From assembly GCA_029948255.1 (NCBI GenBank), contig JALIZF010001432.1:186001-250000 (forward strand): a stretch of DNA of 64,000 nt. Direction: 5' to 3'. Shown one piece after another: positions 59,546 to 64,000 of the stretch. The number at the start of each line of letters is the position of its first letter. The first letter of the stretch is position 1. The DNA comes from Telmatactis stephensoni (Eukaryota; Cnidaria; Anthozoa; Actiniaria; Isophelliidae). A program made the translations under genes and the position numbers. Under the pieces are notes generated by a model that saw nothing but the letters and a program-made list of their open reading frames with translations, ran no database searches and was not told the DNA's origin.

Positions 59546-62105
59546 GGTGGCTGGACCCAATTTCGCCAGTGCGCGGGTAGTCGAATTGAAGCGGCTATTA
59601 ATCGCGTTACAGAATTAAGTTGACCAAACTTTTTACGCATACCTACTACAAATAGACCGAATTTTATAATGATACTAGTTTGGTTGAAATCGGAGCTTTT
59701 TTAACATCGAAATTGTTATACACTAGATTTGAAATTTTGCCAATTTTCTCAAAATCCAGACCTCGACAATGTTTAAAAAATTATTTAATGGTTTTAAAAA
59801 ACTTCAATGCCTTTGTAATTTACACACCTTACTGGTAAAGGATTGAATATTCAAGATCGAGAAATAAAAAAAAATTGATCTACCAGTTTTCAAGAAACAG
59901 TATTATTGACGTGGATGTCGAAATTCCGAGATAAACGCGGCAATTTAGTGCTTTAAGTACAGTCGTCTCAACGGCGATCAAAAATGGCAAATACGATGAC
60001 ATTTTCACAAAATAAAGAACCATGCCTTGGTATTATTTAGAACCAAAAATATTGCAACTTTTCTTTGAAAAATCATTGTTATAAAATTAATTTAGTAGAG
60101 CACCCGCGGTTTTAAATTTCTTCAAAGTTAAATAATTGCTCCGTTTTTACTCAAAATCGGCTTAATAGAATTTCTTTAAACGCTCTCACATTATAGACAA
60201 ACATTTGATTTACAAAGTCTCATAAATCGTTTTGCTCGTCGAGGTCTGGATTTTGAGAAAATTGGCAAAATTTCAAATCTAGTGTATAACAATTTCGATG
60301 TTAAAAAAGCTCCGATTTCAACCAAACTAGACGCACAATGGTGCGTTTACTCGTGCACAGCCCAAGGAATTGAGCCAGCTTGGGATACCTGTGGTCTTAC
60401 ATAAGCTAGATGCCAAAGCTGCATGGTCTTTGGCAGCCATCAGTTTATTTGCTTGGTGGTCCATCCAGTTTGTAATATTTTCAAATTAAAATTTAAGTGT
60501 CTAATGTATTCTAGAGTTACTTTGCAGATGAAAGAAAAAGGACTATTTGGTTTGTATTAGTAATGTTGTTACTGAAAACAAAAGAAAACAAAAAGATTTA
60601 CAGTCTGCTATTAGTTAGCCAATTCTTTTACTAGCAAAGGAATGTGCTCGATTGCCTAAGCATCAATTGGGGAACAATAAATCAAAATTTCTATGCACAC
60701 ATTCCAGCTGACTTTTTTTCTGGGGAGGGAGAACAGGATAATCCAGAGAAAAGGGTTCATCCTGCACTACCATTAGAATGAAGCTTGTGATTTGTTCAAA
60801 CATTTCAGTAAAAAAAAGAATATGTGGATTATGATGAACAATGCCTTTTGTTCTACATTTAATCTCTCTCCTTTGTTTTGTTTTATCCTTCTTTGTTACT
60901 TGAACAAATCACAAGCACTGTTTTGACCACAGTGTATTACTGGAGAAAAGCACCAGAAACAAGGCAGAAAACAATTCCTTCAGCATTTAAGTTTCTCATC
61001 ATGTGATTTATTGCACCAATCTTCCTTTTATACATCTTCCTCATGAAAGACAGAGGTTATCATACAAACTTGGCTACAGTAAATGAGATACACCTCCCTG
61101 AAAACTTATTGTGTGAATAATTTCTATACAGTTTCAAATAGATGTACGCAACAAAGACTTAACACAAAAATGTTCTATAACAGCTTAGAAGTAGAATATC
61201 AAAATGAAATAAAAGGCATAAATTCCTATAAGTACAACCAAACTCTTGGTTTGGGCTCCCTGTGGTTGCCTATTCTTTTGTGATATATTTCAAAATCAGC
61301 AAACTGGAAATATGAACGCTCTTGACTGCACAAGGAATATAATTCCAGAACTGATAACGCTTTGAATCCTTCAAATTATTCTCTAAGTACCAAAGAGATT
61401 TTTAGTACCAAACACAAATATCTTGACGAGTGAAAGACACTTTAGCCGGCTTTTAGTAAATCAAATCGAACATAGAAATATAATTCAACTGCCTCGAATT
61501 AAGAAAGTTTTGTCAGTAACATGAAAATGCCAGTCATCTAAAAATTCCAAAAGTCTAAACAACAGAGGGATATAAATATATGTCTCAAACCAGCTTAGTC
61601 ATGTTTTAGAAAGCGAGATTTGCAAGCTAACATTTGAATATATAACTTATCGTCGATTTGTAAGTAAATTTTGAATGAAGAAGTTTGAATTTACCTTGAT
61701 TGAGACTCACGAGAGACTGCTATAACGCAATGGCTCGATCCGACTGCATTTATAGTGAAGTTTAAGTTACTAAACATTCCTGACTCGTGAAAATAACTCT
61801 GTTTTGCTCAGAAAGTTTACTGCTTTGCTTCGATACTGAGCTGAGTCATTAGTAACGCGCGTGGCCTCGTTTCCATGCCTGCCTAATTTGCATACACATT
61901 TGCGACTACGACGAAACATAGATTGAACGGTAAACCTAGACTCGTGCCGGCCTACGGCCTGGGCACGAGTAACTAGTATCATTATAAAATTCGGTCTATT
62001 TGTGGTACGTATGCGTAAAAAGTTTGGTCAATTTAATTCTGTAACGCGATTAATAGCCGCTTCAATTCGACTACCCGCGCACTGGCGAAATTGGGTCCAG
62101 CCACC
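59546..62105. mobile_element. TTAA-flanked long-TIR element (914 bp) interrupted by element B
   Basis: GGTGGCTGGACCCAATTTCG (59546) is inverted at 62105 (CGAAATTGGGTCCAGCCACC), with TTAA outside both ends. Left arm 59546-59768 pairs with 60238-60330 continued at 61977-62105. Removing 60331-61976 restores the palindrome, which proves that element B entered the right arm. The start GGTGGCT(G/C)GAC is shared with the MULE-type element at 45888, suggesting related termini. Confidence 0.85.
60327..61972 (-). mobile_element. Terminal-hairpin element B (Helentron-like), 1646 bp, clean insertion
   Basis: Read on the minus strand: 5' hairpin ACTCGTGCC...GGCACGAGT (61944-61970) then CTAGGTTTACC; 3' sub-TIR GCACGAGTAAA; hairpin ACGCAC-CATT-GTGCGT (60331-60346); CTAG (60327-60330) and T. 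The interrupted palindrome reveals the empty site: ...AACCAAA then CTAGTATC... The junctions fit either no target duplication with CTAG as element end, or a CTAG/AACTAG duplication. No transposase or helicase ORF is seen. Near the 5' end, sequence resembling a promoter and a donor (AATCAAG/GTAAATT) is present. Confidence 0.78.
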
Positions 62106-62997
62106 TTAAAGAGAAAAGAGACCCAGCTATTTCTTAGCAGTACTGAATGATGGTTGATAGAGTGGTACACACTTTAGTGTATTACACCCTAATACACCCT
62201 AACTCTATAGTGTTCTTTTGTTGTTATTTGACTGTTACACTTTAACTAATACACTTTGTTTCACGGGTTAATAAATCCCACTATCTTTGTACGCGACGCT
62301 ATGGCCATTTACGGTTTCAATCGTGAGTAATAACAATAGTCGGTTGTCATAGAAATATTTGGTTAAGGTGTAATGTTGGTGTTGGTATTGTATTACACTA
62401 AAATTTGAGATTGTATTATGTGGTGTACCTTGGGTTCCAGGGGTTTTTCCAGGGGTTTTTGTTCGCTTTCTTTGGTGAGTCAGGTTAGCGTCGAAGGCGC
62501 GGCAGGAAGCGAAAGAAGACGTCAGATTTTTTTAACCGATTCCCATCAAGAAATTCGCCTAAATTGCAAACAAGTTTGAATATTAGTCAAAATCATACAC
62601 TGCAAATCTTGCAACTAAATATGAGTGTAAAAAATCTGTTTTTTTTTTATTTATTTATCTCCAGTTCAAGATGAAACGGTCAATAATAGTAGAACATATT
62701 TTACATAATCAATAGACATTTTAATTAATCGGAAATCAGAAACCGAAAGAAGCAACTCCCCGAACGTAATGTATTTTCTCGAGCTTTTCAAATGTTTTCC
62801 AAAGTGACTACCCACCCAAAGGTAACGATGTCTCAAAAGTATTTTCGTTAACCGAAAGTAACGACCCTCGCTACTTTTAAAATTTTTATGATTTTGCCAG
62901 AAATAACAGCATTACTTGCGTGGAATATCGTTGTCCATTATTTTTCACTCATGACCTCTTGATTTAGAAAAAAAGTCATAGTTCCAGGTAGTAGTTA

Positions 62998-63115
62998 GCC
63001 TGCGTAGCCTGGCTCTTCAAGGGGATTGGGAAGGAGAGGGGGAGGGGGAGGGGAAGGGGAAGGGGGAGGGGGAGGGGGAAGAAAAGGGAAGGGAGAGCCT
63101 GCCCGCAAGGCTATC
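62998..63115. mobile_element. G-rich MITE
   Basis: TAGCCTGCGTAGCCTGGCTC at the left and GAGCCTGCCCGCAAGGCTA at the right are inverted around a run of GGGGGA repeats (63030-63090) that could form G-quadruplexes. From 62110 to 62997 nothing else is supported; TGTATTACACC-type short repeats occur near 62190-62390. Confidence 0.6.
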
Positions 63116-63133
63116 TTATTTAAATAACCGCCC

Positions 63134-63276
63134 ACTTTTGAATAGACTGCGAGCAGTCCTCCTTTTCCCTCCAGAATCCCAAAATACGAGTCCGATCGGA
63201 AACACGGACGAGCGAGGAATGGGGGAGAGAGGGGGAGGGGAGGTGGGGAGGAAAAGGAGGGACTGCAGACAATCTA
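63134..63276. mobile_element. MITE related to the one in CWF19L1 intron 12
   Basis: TAGACTGCGAGCAGTCCTCC and GGAGGGACTGCAGACAATCTA are inverted ends, matching the family at 43772-43909. The centre is G-rich. No 9-bp duplication is evident. Confidence 0.65.
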
Positions 63277-63470
63277 CTAAGGTTTGAATTACCGCCTTTT
63301 TTTCACACCTGTCAAGAGTTATCATCGAGTCGTCATTAACAACTACAAAAACTTAATCCAATCAAAGCTATCCAATTGAATTCAAGCTGCAGCTTAGGGT
63401 CAAGTAAGTTTATTAAGACTTAAGTTACATACCACGTATCCACTGTGTGAGACTCATCTAGCCTCCTCCG

Positions 63471-63561
63471 CAGGCAACTGTTCGCTTTTTCGCTGGGCCT
63501 CCTGTGTTAAAGACACGTAGTGGCCTGGACACCAGGCGAGAAAAGGCGACAGTTGCCTGCC
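63471..63561. mobile_element. Short foldback repeat
   Basis: GCAGGCAACTGTTCGCTTTT pairs with AAAAGGCGACAGTTGCCTGC about 70 bp on. From 63562 to 64000 no feature is supported. Confidence 0.55.
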
Positions 63562-64000
63562 AAATATCGACAACTACTTGTCAGATCGCGCAGGTCGGTT
63601 CGCGCATCTTAAAATCTCCTAAGCAGGGGAGGGGCGTTAAGAATTCGTAGCCTCAAAGATGTCTACGGGGTACAGTGTTAGAATTTTCTCATTGTGTACG
63701 ATCTCTTATAAACTAAAACGCCTGTATTCCTACTTTCGCCGGCGGCACAAAAGTTATTACCGTTGCAATGATGTAAATGGTCAGGAAAATCCATAGCAAA
63801 TTCTTAGCTTTCCAAGCTGCTTTGAAGTTTTGATTTGAGTAAACTGATTAGTATAAACTGATTGCGCCCGGCACACATCCGTGGAAGTCCGTGAGCTCGA
63901 CGCATGGAAATGGAGTATCTACTATGATCTACTACATATGACGATATAAAAACAGCCAGATAGTTCCTCAGGTTCTATATTAGAAAGTATGGAAACTTCA

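Overview
This is animal nuclear DNA: AT-rich, intron-containing genes, no operons, and a dense load of transposons and microsatellites. Conserved proteins (ribosomal protein S11, CWF19L1), an intronless TRIM-NHL gene, Dong/R4-like retroelements in (ATT)n repeats and a tRNA-type SINE fit a marine invertebrate such as a cnidarian or another early-branching metazoan. The phylum cannot be proved from the window alone.

Layout. At 356-1223 are the last two coding exons of a MAP3K-type kinase (+), followed by a probable 3' UTR. At 2686-3925 is a degraded hAT-like element. RPS11 (-, four exons, 160 codons) occupies 4069-6834. It shares a 214-bp divergent promoter with CWF19L1 (+), whose 17 coding exons I reconstructed phase by phase from 7049 to 58758 (534 codons). 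Fifteen of its introns are about 0.1 to 1.2 kb. Intron 9 is 30.8 kb and intron 16 is 12.8 kb, and together they hold most of the window.

Intron 9 contains an intact TRIM-NHL gene (15484-17613, same strand) and a full-length restriction-like-endonuclease LINE with an uninterrupted 1228-codon ORF. It also holds a frameshifted relative on the other strand, a 5'-truncated LINE of a different clade, two exons of an RRM gene resembling the N-terminus of PARP14/PARP10, and a 9.1-kb TIR element (31970-41050) with two satellite arrays and further nested insertions. Intron 16 is a stack of insertions inside a small TA-flanked element: an element with a MULE-type transposase (47506-49036, -), a 1654-bp MITE with a perfect 9-bp target duplication, minisatellites and terminal-hairpin elements.

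The most distinctive signal is a set of non-autonomous elements (22820-24242, 36871-38434, 54889-55910, 60327-61972, plus an isolated end at 54550) that share one architecture. Each has a 5' terminal hairpin whose arm recurs, inverted, near the 3' end, followed by a short GC-rich hairpin and usually CTAG. The primary sequences differ between subfamilies, but the pairing between the two ends is kept. This resembles Helitron2/Helentron termini. From 59 kb to the end there are only nested MITEs and foldbacks.
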